Below are positions 20,855-33,500 of a DNA stretch of 64,000 nucleotides, in pieces. A program made the position numbers and the translations under genes. The stretch covers positions 62,001 to 126,000 of the forward strand of contig CAJNDS010002289.1 of NCBI GenBank assembly GCA_905221605.1, in the 5' to 3' direction. Source of the stretch: Symbiodinium natans (lineage: Eukaryota > Sar > Dinophyceae > Suessiales > Symbiodiniaceae). The notes under the pieces are model-generated. The model did not search any database. It was given only the letters and a program-made list of their open reading frames with translations, and had not been told where the DNA came from. How positions within the stretch are numbered: the stretch's first letter is position 1; every line of letters begins with the position of its first letter.

Positions 20855-23800
20855 TTGATGGATCAGAACGTGACGGATTGTATTGCCGATCAAGACGGCG
20901 ACCCCTTCCGTGTGGTGACCGACAGTGGCTCGTTCCCTGGCCTCTCCTCGAGCTTAGGGTCTAGGGTCTAGGGTTTAGGGTGTAGGGTTTAGGGTTTAGG
21001 GTTTAGGGTGAAGGGTTTAGGGTTTAGGGTTGAGGGCTTAGGGCAAGTTTAGGGTTTGCCACCAAATATGACATATGGTGGGAAATCCTATGCTACAGCA
21101 ACATACGACAGCATTCGATGGCATACCATAAGACACGATGACATGCGACAATACACTCTCACATGCTCGAATGTCCTTTAAGGCCGCTACGTTGCTGTTA
21201 ACACCCGAGTACTCAAGGTTCTGTGATGAGCTCTTGTTTTTCCCTAAACCCTAAACCCTAAACCCTAAACCGTCAACCCTCAACCTTAACCCCTAAACCC
21301 TAAACCCTAAACCCTAAACCCTAAACCCTAAACCCTAAACCCTAAACCCTAAACCCTAAACCCTAAACCCTAAACCCTAAACCCTAAACCCTGCACCCTG
21401 GAGCCGGTAGCTGCAGTGGAGGGCTTCGAGTTCACAGGAATTCCAGTTCTTTTTCCGGTTGAGGGGTTTAGGGTTTAGGGTGTATGGTTTAGGGTTTAGG
21501 GTTTAGGGGTCTATGATCCATCTAAACGGGGACGATGCAGGGGACAGAGCCAAGAGCCCGTACACAAAACCCTTAAACCTCTAAATCCTCAACTCGAAGC
21601 AGTTGAATCCTAAATCCGAAGCCCTAAACCCTAGACCAATTACCCTAAACTCCTGAACCCTAAGCCCTAAGCCCGACGTCCCGAAGCCCAGGTCACTCTA
21701 CGCTGCCCAGCCGTTCCGGTTGGCGATCCCAGGCAACAAGAGTTTTTGGGGTTTGGGGTCTGGGTTGAGGGTTAACTCCAAGAAGTTGGAACATCCTTAT
21801 CCCCAGGGTTTAGAGGGTTTAGGGTTTAGGGTTTAGGGTTTAGGGTTTAGGGTTTAGGGTTTATGGGGATACCCCGCAAGGGGTACTAAGAGAAAACCCA
21901 GCACCAATCGTCCCTAAGCCATGTTCCAACTTTCTGGAGTTTAGGGTTTAGGGTTTAGGGTTTAGGGTTTAGGGTTTAGGGTTTAGGGTTTAGGGTTTAG
22001 GGTTTACCCTACGGTGCAAGGTTGTTTGGGTCCTTCCCTATCCCCCTAAAAGGCCCGAAACAAAGCTTAGGCAAGGGGAGGTGGGGCAGTCAGGGTGGGA
22101 CTAGTAGGGGTTTCTTTTCGGGGTTTACGGGGAACCGCAAGAGTTCTGACGGTTCAGGACTCAGATCTAGCTCAGTTTGCGTTCCTGCGCTCTTGCGGCC
22201 CTTTGGGGCGTTTGGGGGTGCAGGGTTCGGCCTTGGACTTAAGGGTTTTTTTAGGTTGGGAGCACAGACCCGCAGGACCCTGAGCCCTGAAGCCCTTCAT
22301 GCCCAAATGCACACCCCAAGCCCTCTCAACGCAGGATTCGCCGGATCATGCTTTAAGAGCATGATGGCGTGATGGTGGGCTTGGGCTCTACACCCTGAAG
22401 TTCCGGTGTAGTTGCAAGTAGGGTGTCAAGTAATTAGTCTGACTCAGGTCGTACTGCAGGTTGTATGGTCATGAGAGGTTAGCTCACTTAGATTTTTGCA
22501 TGCGGAAAAGATATGAACAGAAGTTACACACAAGTAGCTCTGTAGTTGGCAGTTTTTGCTTTGGGGCTGTTCACCCCCTATCCAGACAATCAACTCTGGA
22601 GTTAGTTGTTTGCTAAGGGTTGAGAGAGAGGAGACCATCAACTACAGAGTTAATTGTCGGTCTTGTTCAACCCCCCTATCCAGGCAATCATCCCATGAAC
22701 CCTGGATTTAGTTGCAAACCCTAAACCCTAAACCCTAAACCCTAAACCCTTGCTCTCTGCCGGTTGGGATGCTCAGAGTGAAATTCTAGCCTTTGCCTCC
22801 TAGCTTGAGGGTCCTCTCTGGATGTATTTTGGGGGCTTCCGAAATTGGGGGGGAGGTACCTTAATTGGGGTCCTTATTATAAGGGAGTCCTACGATTGGG
22901 GTCTCTAAGGAGTCCCCTTATTTTTGTAAAGCCCCATTTGTTTAAATTGTTGTTGAAGACCGCGAGTCGAAACGAATAAGTTGCTTCTGAAACCAAAAGC
23001 AGCAACCTGCAAGAACTCACTTTTGGGGCTCTATTCCTTTCCCCATCCTGGGGTTCCTAGATCCCCCTTGGGAACTATTTCTTGTTCTTGTTTATATAAA
23101 ACCCAAGAGGATATGAAACATTAACTATTTCTATTAAGGTTCTAAGGAGTATTATGGGGGCGGGACCCCGCCCCTGACGGACAATCATCTCTTCAGGGTT
23201 CCCCTATGCTACCCCCCTCTATACTACCCCCCTCCCCTTTCCCAGGTTCCCCCCCCCATAGTGAAGGTAACGTAGGGAGAGTTCGAGGGGGGTAGTAGGG
23301 GGACCCATGAATCTCCCGACTTCGTTTTTGGAAGCTCTTGTCTCCGTTGCCTTCCAGAACCTTCGCGCGAATTGCATCGTCCAGACCCTCAAAACCACAC
23401 CTCCGGCTCTCCCTTGACTTCCCTTGGCTTTCTTCTGGCTGGCTCTTAGGACTTGAAGAACTTTTTGGGTTTTTTGTAGAAACTACAAGAAGGAGCCTAA
23501 AAGTTAAACTTTTTGGAGGGGTTCAGAAGTCAGCCAAGTTCCTTAGGGACCAAATGATCCCGACGAAACAAATGAGGGTTTAGGGTTTAGGGTTTAGGGT
23601 TTAGGGTTTAGGGTTTAGGGTTTAGGGGTTAGGGTTTAGGGCTTTTCGGGAACCCTAAACCCCATGAAGGTATCTGGACCATGGGTCATGAAGCCCGCAT
23701 GTCGGGCTCAATTCGTTTCCAAGGTTTTCCCACATCAGAGCGCTCTGATCCAACAGCTCTAGTACGCCCTTGCACCTACACCCTTCAAAGCTTGATGAAC

Positions 23801-24004
23801 CCCGAACCCTAAACCCTAAACCCTGGAACACCAAACCCTTAACCTGAGCTCGAGCCCGCAAACCCCAAAGCCTCAACCCTAAACCCCAAAACGTCCCGAA
23901 GCCCTGAGCCCTAAGCCCCACATGCGTGCGAGAGGCTTGGAGGCGGCGTGCTACATCTACTCCCTTGGCAGCACCTGCACTGCGAAGAGTGGCATGGCCT
24001 GGGG
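20855..24004 (+). CDS. Six-exon gene fragment (20.9-24.0 kb), unknown protein
   Basis: Exons: 20855-20951 (LMDQNVTDCIADQDGDPFRV.., GC donor), 21411-21465 (AVEGFEFTGIPVLFPVE, donor GTTTAGGG), 21692-21732 (SLYAAQPFRLAIP, GC donor), 22144-22224 (LTVQDSDLAQFAFLRSCGPL..), 23335-23405 (LVSVAFQNLRANCIVQTLK.., GC donor), 23943-24004 (AACYIYSLGSTCTAKSGMAW). The five junctions are all in phase (407 nt). Neither the start nor the stop was found. Introns contain arrays at 20954-21050, 21243-21393, 21806-21863, 21940-22007 and 23578-23643, plus MITE-like elements. No family recognised. Confidence 0.6.
21243..21393 (-). repeat. CCCTAAA array
   Basis: Long, mostly perfect heptamer run in an intron, with CCGTCAA/CCCTCAA variants near the left end. 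Confidence 0.95.
21777..21935. repeat. TTTAGGG array enclosed by a 20-bp inverted repeat
   Basis: CTCCAAGAAGTTGGAACAT at the left pairs with ATGTTCCAACTTTCTGGAG at the right, with TTTAGGG heptamers (21806-21863) between. Inner CCTTATCCCC / GGGGATA also pairs. Confidence 0.75.
22826..22933. mobile_element. MITE-like element family E
   Basis: GGGGGCTTCCGAAATTGGGG...GTCCTTATTATAAGG...TTATTTTTGTAAAGCCCC. Relatives lie near 13150-13225, 26540-26640, 34222-34290, 53606-53768 and 53912-53995, sharing GGGGGTTTACGAAAATAGGG and an internal CTTATTATAAG palindrome. Confidence 0.65.
23070..23155. mobile_element. Repeat family F, copy 1
   Basis: TATAAAACCCAAGAGGATAT ... CTATTAAGGTTCTAAGGAGTAT. Two further copies at 50595-50705 and 51298-51412 flank exons of the gene at 50.5 kb. 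Confidence 0.7.
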
Positions 24005-24029
24005 GTTTTCAGAGTTGAGGGTTTAGAGG

Positions 24030-25145
24030 TCTGAGGGTTCCGGGTGTAGGGTTTTCAAGTTGAGGGATGAGGATTTAGGTTTCTTGTGAACCTCTGAAGG
24101 TTGCGTCCAGCCACTAGCTCCTGTAACTGCCTCGCTTTCCCTTATGATCGCCATCTACAGCTCAAGACAACCTTAAGAGTCAATGAGTCCGCCCTAAAGA
24201 ACCGAAACTAGGCTGTCATCAATTCTCTTTGGAAATCAGGACAGCCATGAGCAGATCTTCCAAGGAGTTGTCTGTTGAGTCATAATTCTAAAGCATCAGA
24301 TTCGCTGGGTCATTAAGGTACGTTCGTTAGAAGTGCTCTTAAACAAACCTGTCAAGTGAAGGAAATGAGTGCTGCCTTGTTCCATTTTTCGGCCCCTTCT
24401 GTGCTTACTTCTTCAAGACGACGGTGCCTGCCTTCTACTTAGGGTATCCCACAAGGTACCACAATGTAGAGAATTGTCCATCTACCGCCTACAGCTAGAG
24501 AGGGTAGAATCCCACATGCTTTTCTTCTTTTTGCCCGTCAGCGCTTGCTCACGCTTTGGGATTAAGGGTCTGGGGAAATTGAGGTGTTCAGGAGTTGGGG
24601 TTTAGGGCTTTAGGGTGTTGGTGTGGGGCATATGGTTTAGGGTTTAGGGTTTAGGGTTTAATGAAGCTGCAACCCCAGAGCTACCCGTACAGCCCGAAAC
24701 CCATAAGTAGGCTTCGGGATGCCCGGGGTTATAGGGCTATTTCTCTAAGCGCGGCGGACCCTGCGACATGAAGTTTAGGGGCTTTGAGGTGTAGGGTTTA
24801 GGGTTTAGGTTTTAGGGTTTACCCTCAACCAACACCCTAAGCCCTCGAAGGCTTAGAGCTGTAGCATTTCGGCTTCGTTGAGACCCCATCCTTGAGCCCT
24901 GGTAAGGGTTTAGGGTTCAGGGTTCCCTAAACCCTAAACCCTAAACCCAAAGCCCTAAACCCTAAACCCTAAACCCTAACCCTAAACCCTAAACCCTAAA
25001 CCCTAAACTGCCGAGAGCGCCGCTGTCCATTTGCATGGGCGCTCGAGGCTTCGACCGAGGTCCCCGACCGAGCGTCTCCACAGAACGGTGCCCGGTAGAC
25101 GAGACGGCAGTGACTGGCTACGCCTCAGACCTAGGGCGTCAGCCC
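24030..25145. other. No convincing gene
   Basis: Heptamer arrays at 24630-24660, 24795-24820 and 24926-25010 are separated by mixed DNA. The island 25013-25137 is open on both strands without clear splice sites, so I assign nothing. Confidence 0.4.
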
Positions 25146-25199
25146 TAATATAATTAGGAACCCCCAACCCCGAGCCATTGGCGTCTTTTGGTGTTTTTT

Positions 25200-25680
25200 G
25201 GGGGGTCTGGGGGTACCCCCCCCATGGGGGCCTGGGGTCCCAGGCTGGCAGATTCCAGGGACCCCCCCCTCCGCCCGGCCGGTCCAGGGGGCGACCTGCC
25301 CAAAAACGTCCTTTCGAAAGACTGGCACAAACCTGACACCCCCTGAACCCCCTGGGACCTTCCTGGGATCCCCCCGGACCTCCCTGGGACGCCCCTGGGA
25401 ATTTCTAAAACAACCCTTCAAATCCCTGGGACCCTAAAATGCCTGGGACAGTTGGCCTGGGACTCTGGGACCGCCCTGGGACCTTTTGGAATTTTTCTGG
25501 GACATCTGGGACCCCCCCTGCCCCTGACACACCTTGCTGGGACCCCGTCCAGGCTAGATTCCAGGGACCCTGGGACTCCCTTGACGTTCTTGGGATCGCT
25601 TTCCGGGACCGTGACGGGCGCGACCGTCAAGAGGCCAAACCATCCTGAGACCTGGAACCTTCCTGCGTGGATTTTTTAGC
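25200..25680. repeat. Degenerate CCTGGGACC repeat block
   Basis: About twenty irregular copies of CCTGGGAC(C) spaced 8-30 bp. Long ORFs rich in Pro and Gly on both strands come from this repeat. Confidence 0.75.
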
Positions 25681-26013
25681 ATCGAAAAGCAGGGGCCGGC
25701 CGAGGCCCCTGCTACCCCCTACCGTGTTTGCTGCTCTTCCAAGCCTGAAATGTGGGTTTTTAGTATTGCAATTGATGGTTTTGGGCACGTGAAAGCTCCA
25801 AAAAGTCTACGAGCCACTGACAGGCTCCATGAAGCTCGGGAGACCCCACCCTGCTCTTTCTCTGCAAAAAGTAAGAAAGCCCCCCTTGAGGGGGGTTTGG
25901 GGGGTGAACCCTAAACCCTAAATGAGAATAGTTTGGGTGGTTGGGGTGGGACTACATGCTAACGCAAGCGAGCGGCCCGGGTGCTTTTAGCACCAGCGAG
26001 CTTCCCTTCTACA

Positions 26014-26118
26014 CACCCTAAACCCTAAACCCTAAACCCTAAACCCTAAACCCGAAACCCTAAACCCTAAACCCCAAACCCGAAACCCTAAACCCTAAAC
26101 CCTAAACCCTGAACCCTT
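26014..26118 (-). repeat. CCCTAAA array
   Basis: Heptamers with CCCGAAA variants. TTTAGGG arrays follow at 26235-26275 and 26456-26538. Confidence 0.95.
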
Positions 26119-26372
26119 GAGTCCCAACACCCTTAAGGCCCAAAACCTTGATTCCCTAGCTCAGAAGCAGTTGGAAGTGGGGGCTTCCCACAATCGGAGC
26201 ACTTCTTTTTGGTTTGTTTTGGGGGGAGGGGGGTTTAGGGCTTAGGGTTTAGGTTTTAGGGTTTAGGGTTTAGGGGGCAGAGAGGGGGGAGGCGGCACAG
26301 GAGGGGTGCAGGGGTGGGGAGGAGCCCGGGGGGCACCCCCTTTCGTAGAAAGAGATTCCCAGGTGAGTTTGC

Positions 26373-26440
26373 GCAGCGTGTTTGCTGCTGTCTGTCGTCC
26401 GGCGGTGCGGACTCCGCGGTGGAATGCTTCGTGCCTGGGA
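26373..26440 (+). CDS. Exon candidate
   Basis: After GTTTGCGCAG the frame RVCCCLSSGGADSAVECFVP, then GTQ, runs to a TTTAGGG array. A CCCAG|GTGAGT donor lies just upstream at 26358, so this may be one exon of a longer chain. Confidence 0.4.
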
Positions 26441-27130
26441 CGCAGCTAGGGTTTCTTGTTTAGGGTTTAGGGTTTAGGGTTTAGGGTTTAGGGTTTAGGG
26501 TTTAGGGTTTAGGGTTTAGGGTTTAGGGTTTAGGGCTCCGAAAAAACAGGGGGTACCTTCTTGGGGTCCTTACAAATTTGGGAATCCTGTTATTTGGGGG
26601 TCTTTAGTTGGAGTCGTGGAGTCCCTTCCTTTCGTACCCTCCCAGGTCTCGTAGGCAATTCAAGAGATAGGAAACCCAGTGCCGTAGTTCCTCGAAGAGA
26701 TGGTACAAGAGCCACTTAGGGTTTAGGGTTTAGGGTTTAGGGTTTCCTGGGGACCAAGCTTGTTTTTTTAGCCCCTGCTGCAATCTGGCGCAGGTACGCC
26801 TTGGTTGCGTCATATTTCAGGTTTAGGCTTAGGCCCGGGTTCTGGGCCAGTTTGTCAGGGTTGCAGAGTTGGGTTAGGTGTCTTCTGGTTCAGGGTTTCG
26901 GGTCTAGGATCACACCCCACAATTCAATGGACTGTACCGCTATATCCTCAGAACCCTGAAACCCTAAACCCCGAACCCAAACCCTAAACCCTAAACCCTA
27001 AACCCTAAACCCTAAACCCTCAACCCTAAACCCCAAACACTCCAGGATCAAACTGTGCACGGTGTTGCCACTCAGGGTCCCCAGAATCAAGGGCCTAGAG
27101 TAGGGACCCTAGAAGGGAATATTGAAACCC

Positions 27131-27214
27131 CTAGATAGATAGATATATATATATATACACACACACCTTAGATACGTCTAGATAGATAGATAGATATATA
27201 TATATATACACACA
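27131..27214. repeat. Duplicated GATA/TA/CA microsatellite
   Basis: Two successive copies of (GATA)n(TA)n(CA)n, each followed by CCTTA.AC.CGTC. Confidence 0.9.
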
Positions 27215-27525
27215 CCTTATACACGTCGTCCCTGTATCCTAAGTAAGCCCCTACATTACCCCTCAAGTACTCAGAATGGTCCCCCCCCCGTTCAGTCCCT
27301 TGAAAGAAGGCACGGTGCAACGGGCTGACATGGGTGGGTGTACAAACTTGGGGTCGTTCTTGGGGATATCTGTATAACGAGTTCGAAGCATAGCGGGTTC
27401 AGGGTTCAGGGTGTCCTGAGCCCATAGAAAGGGTTTAGGGTTTAGGGATGTTTAGGGTTTAGGGTTTAGGGTTTAGGGTTTAGGGTTTTCGGGTTTAGGG
27501 TTTTCAACCCCAGAGCCCTGCCCAG

Positions 27526-30500
27526 GTGCCAACCACCACCTCCACCTCCACCACCACCGTCACGGTCACCACATCAATGACTCAGAACCTTGGCCCCAAT
27601 CCCGAAGTCCGAAACACTAGACGATCCCAGAGCCCGTAAATCCCAAAACCCTTAAAACCCCAAACTCCACCCTGAGACCAATCCTAAACCATCCTAAGCC
27701 CATAAAACCCGAAACCCTAAACCCTAAACCCCTAAACCCCTAAACCCCTAAACCCCAAACCCTAAACCCTAAACCCGAAGCCATCCTAAGCCCACAAAAC
27801 CCCCTAAACCCCCCATTGCCAAGACGGTTTCGGAGCCCCCCGAGTCCCCCGAGCCAGCATGTCCTACTGGGCCATTGAGGGGTGTTCAGGCTTTAGGGCT
27901 TTGGGGGGAGGGTTGTGGGGTTTAGGGTTTAGGGTTAATGTGGGGTTTAGGGTTTTGGGTGTTTAGGTGGTTTGAGGCCGGTTGGGAGTCAAGGGTCACC
28001 TGCAAGGGTTTAGGGTTTAGGGTTTAGGGTTTCTCCGAGCAGCGCATGCCTCAGGCTTGATGGGGTTGCTGGCCCTGATGAAGGTTACAACGTAGGGTCT
28101 AGGCTTTCGGGTGAAGAGCCCTGGACAAGGTTGCAGCTTTTGCTGTTCCAGGTCTGCTGCACAGGGCTTCGAAAAGTTTTCGGGATCATCACCCTAAACC
28201 CTAAACCCTAAACCCTAAACCCTAAACCCTAAACCCTAAACCCTAAACCCTAAACCCTGAACCCTTGGGCTGTATGCTAGAGGATTCTAGGCGGCTGCAA
28301 TGGAGAGCTACTTGCGAAGTCATCGCCGATGAACAGGTGTTGCCATCAGCTGCCACTCAAGACCCTAAAAGTCTTCCCCTCTACGCCTTAAGCCCTCATA
28401 GTTTAGGGTTTAGGGTATAAGGTTTAGGGTTTAGGGTTTAGGGTTTAGGTACCTATAGTTGCCATGACTTGAGGGGTAGTTGCATTGGCCCTGAATTGGG
28501 CCCCGAAGCTCCATTAAACGGTTCTGAAGTATGGGCCCTTGTGTTTGTAGGGTATATAAGGGCTACATAAGGGGTATATAAGGGGTCCCCTTTTAAGGGC
28601 CCATACTAAAAGACCATGTAACTGCCCTGAGAATGAACCTTCAATAGAATCTAAAGCCTAAACCCGAGAAGCCAAGCTGAATGCCTCTGCTCGGCAAGCA
28701 CCTTGTGAGGACGACGACCGTGACAGCTCCTGGGCCGGACCTGCCCTAAACTCTAAACCCTAAACCCTAAGCCCTAAACCCTAAACCCTAAACCCTAAAC
28801 CCCAAACCTTCAACCCTCAACCCTCAACCCTAAACCCTAAACCCTGAACCCTAAACCCTAAACCCTTAAGCCTAAACCTAAAGCCTTAATCCCAAGACCG
28901 AAGCCCGAGGCCCTGAGTACCCAACTTCTTTTTTGGGATGTAGGGTTGAGAGATTTGGGGTTGAGGGTTTCGGCTTAGGGTGTAGGGTTTAGGGCTTCGG
29001 GAGGGTTATGGTTCTTAGGGATTGCGGCTTTCACGAACGAAGAAAGGAACAGACCCGAGTTCATAGCAAGGGCCCCTAAAACGTTTCAGGCATATCCCCT
29101 TCATTGTGAGGGTATGGAGGTGCAAAGGACTCATTTTCTTTATATTGCGTTCGCGAGATCGTAAGGCAGTAAATTAGGGTTTAATTAGGGTTTAGGGTTT
29201 AGGGTTTAGGGTTTAGGGTTCAGGGCTTCGAAGGTATGGGGCCTCGGGCATAGGGCATCGCTCAGGCAACCACTACTCGTACCACCTCAGTCACCGCCAC
29301 CACCACGATCACAGAAACCAGCACCTTGACTACGACGGTTACAACATCGATCACCGCCACGGCGACGACCACCAGGACGACGACCCTCACCACCACGGCC
29401 ACCTACACGACGTCCGTGACCCAAACGGTGGCTCATCCCAGACTGATCATAGGCTTTTGGGTTTCAGGCTCAGACCGTAACTCAAGCGCAATTGTTGGTG
29501 TTGTTTGTCTGGAGATTTGAGGTCTCCGTGGAGGTGTGCAGCTTCGGGTTTAGGGTTTAGGGTTTAGGGTTTAGGGTTCAGGGCTTAGGGCTTAGGGTTT
29601 AGGGTTTAGGGTTTAGGGTTTATGGTTTCTGGCCCAGGCTTCTACGACGAGCACCACAGAAACCAAGTCAACGAGCGTCACTTCGTCCACCACCGCGACG
29701 ACGAGTCTCACGACGACGTCGGTGACCGTGACCACACAGACCACCACATCCATCACCCAGACTTCCGTGTGCGCCTCAGGTCTGCCTAGGACCCGGAGTA
29801 GGCCGAGTAGTAATATTAATAACAAGAATAAACATACGAATAAACATCATAATAAACAATAGGAATATACATAGCTGCTTCAGTTGACGACAACCTTGAC
29901 TTCAAGCACATGGACCGGCACCACCATGACCCAGACGACGAGCGGTGCCTCGGATTCAGCGTTTCTAGTGCTCATGACTAAACTTGGTCATAGTTGGGTA
30001 ACATTTTACATTCTTAAGGGTACTTAAACCCAAAAAGCAAAAACCTACATTTTTAATATTATCCCAACCATGAACTAGTAAAGTTCGCTGGGGGGTTGTT
30101 CTAGATAAGGCCTTCCTTTTTTGGGTCTTCTTTGCCAGGGGCTCGAGAGCACAAATGGTGTCTACAAGGGGGGACCCCTAGAGACCCAAATTCGAACAAT
30201 CCTCAGCCCCAAGCCCTGCGCCCCCACATCCCCTTTATCTTCGAACCCAAGAACTAAAAGCCGCACCCAACAGGTTTATGGCGGATACTGTAGCTATAGT
30301 ACGAGAATGGAGGCCGCTTATAAAAAAGGTACCTTTTCAGTATCATGAACCTTCAAGCAAACCCCATGCTGGGGTGTCCTAAAACCTAAAACCCCTAAAC
30401 TTACCCTAAACCCTAAACAACCTTTTTTTGTGTCTTTTGTTTGCCGGAGTGCCTGGACTCTTGGTTTGTGGGGTTTGGAGGCTTCTTGGTCGCACCCTCC

Positions 30501-33500
30501 CTCAAAACGAGCCCCCCATGATAGGGGCCAAACGCTAAACCCGGAACCTCAAACCCTAAACCTTGAACCCTGAACCCTATGCGGAGCTGCTGTTGGTATA
30601 AAGAGGTTGCGTTTGGAAGGGTATTAAACCCGTTGCTCGTTGGCTCAAGATGGCCAAGAGCCGTCAGCTTTCTGTGAAAAAGTTAGAGCGCCTGGGTTTG
30701 GGGTTTGGGTGCAGTAAGAGTCCTTGCCCTTCCCTCTTGGTGGCTCTGTACTTGGGTGTGTTTCTTTTCTGGTTCGTTCTGGGGAATCCATATCATAGGC
30801 AACTGTTAAGGGTTGATTTCTTTCCTCTTTTCCCCTTCGGTTGCCCCCGTAGGTTATGAGCCCAAGCGGTTCCCTGCGTTAGGTGGTTTTTGTTTGAGGC
30901 TTAGCTTAAGGGGCAATGTCCTCCTCAAAGCAATGGCTTCGACCAGATGGTGGTAAAAATGATGCAACTGGTGGTTTGGCTGGTGAGGCGGTGCTAGAAG
31001 CGACAAGGCCTGGTGCTGCAGAAAAACAGCTGAGTGGTACAGCGGTTGCTGGAAGCCCCAATGCGGGCATGGTTCCCAATGTGGACATGACTGACAATGC
31101 TGAAGGTGGAGGACAAGCCATTTCTGTGCCACCAAGGGCTGGAGAAAAGAGGCCCTGGGATGAGACTGGTGGTGTAGACAGCGAGTTGGAAGCGTCGGTG
31201 TTACGTGTGATGCTGAAGTATGGTGTTCCAACGTCGTCGTCCTCATCTTCTGGTACGTAGAATGATGGTCAGTCAGGAGACGCAGACAGATCTGAGTGGA
31301 GAAGTGTCACAGGTATCCAAAAAATCTCAGAACAAGATGAAGGGAGATGCGCTTTCTGAGGGTGACGCAGCAGTGAAATCTGTGAGTCCGGACGATGGGA
31401 TTCCCAATGGGAGGTGAATAATGTGTCGGCTACAGAGGAGCGGGTGGTGGATGAGGTATCTGGCATTCAGGAGGTTGGTCCTGGAAAAGATGATGATGGA
31501 GAAAAAGCGCTGGGTGTTACGACTGAGGAGGTTTCTCCGTCTGGTGCCACGGTGTCCACCATTCAAGGGAAAGATGATGCTTCTGGGGTAGCTTGAGACG
31601 CTGTTAATTTGCCTGAAAAGAAAGATGAGGCCTGGAGCACCAATGAGGTGCGGGCGAAAGTGCCGGATGGGACCTGGAGTGCAGATGAAGCACGGGCCGA
31701 GGCACGGGATGGTACATGCTCCGCAGTAGACTGCAACAATGGGGCGCAGGTCACTGTAGTAACTGACGATGGAGGTGCATCGGCGGACGCGCTTGTGCAA
31801 TCTGAAGTTGGTGGCGTGGAGCAAGGTGAGCCGCGCCGGAGCCAATGGAGCAGCTGTGGCTGATGGTGGTGTTGTTTTTCCTTTGGTAGCCATGGAGCCA
31901 AAGGATCCTGCAGTGGAAGAAGAAATGCCTGCTGTGGATCATTCTGGAAAGGACCCAACGGAGGATTCTATCTCCGAGGAAACGGAGAAGGCGCCAACGG
32001 GTGGTTTGCAGGAAGTCGACACCAAGCAAACTGCAACCGTGGAGGCGGCAAGGTTGGATTTGGTGGGAAATTCTGTGTCTTTAGAGCGCAAGGTGGATGA
32101 CGTTGCGGGTCTCGTAGAAGCACAGGATGAGCAGCTTGATCCAAATGCGGAAGCAGGGGAAAAGCAAGAAGCTGAAGAAAAGGTGCCGGCTTCTGCAGAA
32201 CAGGAAGAGGAAAAGCCCAATGAGGCAACCTCGGCTTCGCATGGAGAGCATTGTTATCAACCTGGTGATTGCCTTGACGGAATAGTCAACTGCATTAATC
32301 TGGATGGGGTGTGGTTGAGTCATGGTGGCCTGAGGGTACTGATTCCGGTGAAGGAAGATGATCTTCGCCACTGCCTAGTAGGAGATGAGGTCCATGGGGA
32401 AGTGCAATATGTGGAAGATGATGGTACACTGGTTCTGGATTCCTTTTTGACGTTGGAAAGGGATGATGATGGTACATCCGCTTCAGATGCACGCAGATGG
32501 AAGCGTGGAACTCCAGATGATCAGTGGTGGAACCAAGAATGGTGGAGTGGTCAATGGGACCAGAGCCCTTCCTCATATGATCAAAGCGACTGGAAAGGTG
32601 AGGCTGAATGGCAGTGTCACGGTTGGAGTCCAGATCGGTGGATCGCTCCTGAAGAATGGGCAATAGGGAGCCTAGAGCAGTTCTATGGCGAGAAGATTTT
32701 CGCCATGTTGGGAGAGCTTGATTTTGAGGAGGATTACCGCGGCAAGATCACAGGGATGATTTTGGAACGCAGCGTGGACACGATTTAAGAAATGGTGATG
32801 GACATCCACTTCGTGAAAAGCGAAGCCCACAAGGCTTACAATGTTTTGATAGATGATGGTTGGACTCCCGGTGAGGAGGTGCAAAAAAGCTGGCCACAGG
32901 GAGAGTTCCCGAGACAGCGCTACCACGATGAGCTTTACGACCTCGCCCGTGAGCACACCAAATGGAGTCAAGCGGCTACTGGAGAGGCAATAAAGCGGAT
33001 TATGGACCAAGGTGGTGAAAGGGAATGGCGTTCGCTTTGGTTGAATACAACTGAATTCCTGTGGGAACTGGAAGCATCTATAGAATCGATGCGGTATGTG
33101 GAAGGGAAGCCCATCGAGTTTTACATGGACCCTGATAAGGTGAAAAAGGTTTATCGGTTGCCGGTGAGGACAGGGTACACCAAGCTGTGCAAGTTCTACC
33201 GACAAGGGACGTGCCGAAATGGGGACCAGTGCGAGTTTGAGCATCGGCGTTATGGTGAAGGCTGGCCCGAAAGGGATTCCACGGCGGTCAAAGTCCTTGA
33301 AGATGATGGGGAGGATATTGGAAAACCTCCGAATGAAGAAGAAGAAGTGGATATTGCACAGGAAGAACGCGACCTGTTGAATTTCCGCAACAAGTACGGT
33401 AAGGGTTCGTCCAAAGGCGAGACAACTACGGACCCACCACCGCTGAAGTTATGTTTGTATTATCGGACCAAAAATGGGTGCAAGTATGGGCCCCATTGCA

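Noticed and set aside
25131-25679. Pro/Gly-rich ORFs on both strands
   Set aside because: They are caused by the degenerate CCTGGGACC repeat.
31327-31893. 188-residue minus-strand ORF
   Set aside because: It is antisense to the CCCH coding sequence, with poor composition. It is a shadow of the + strand frame.
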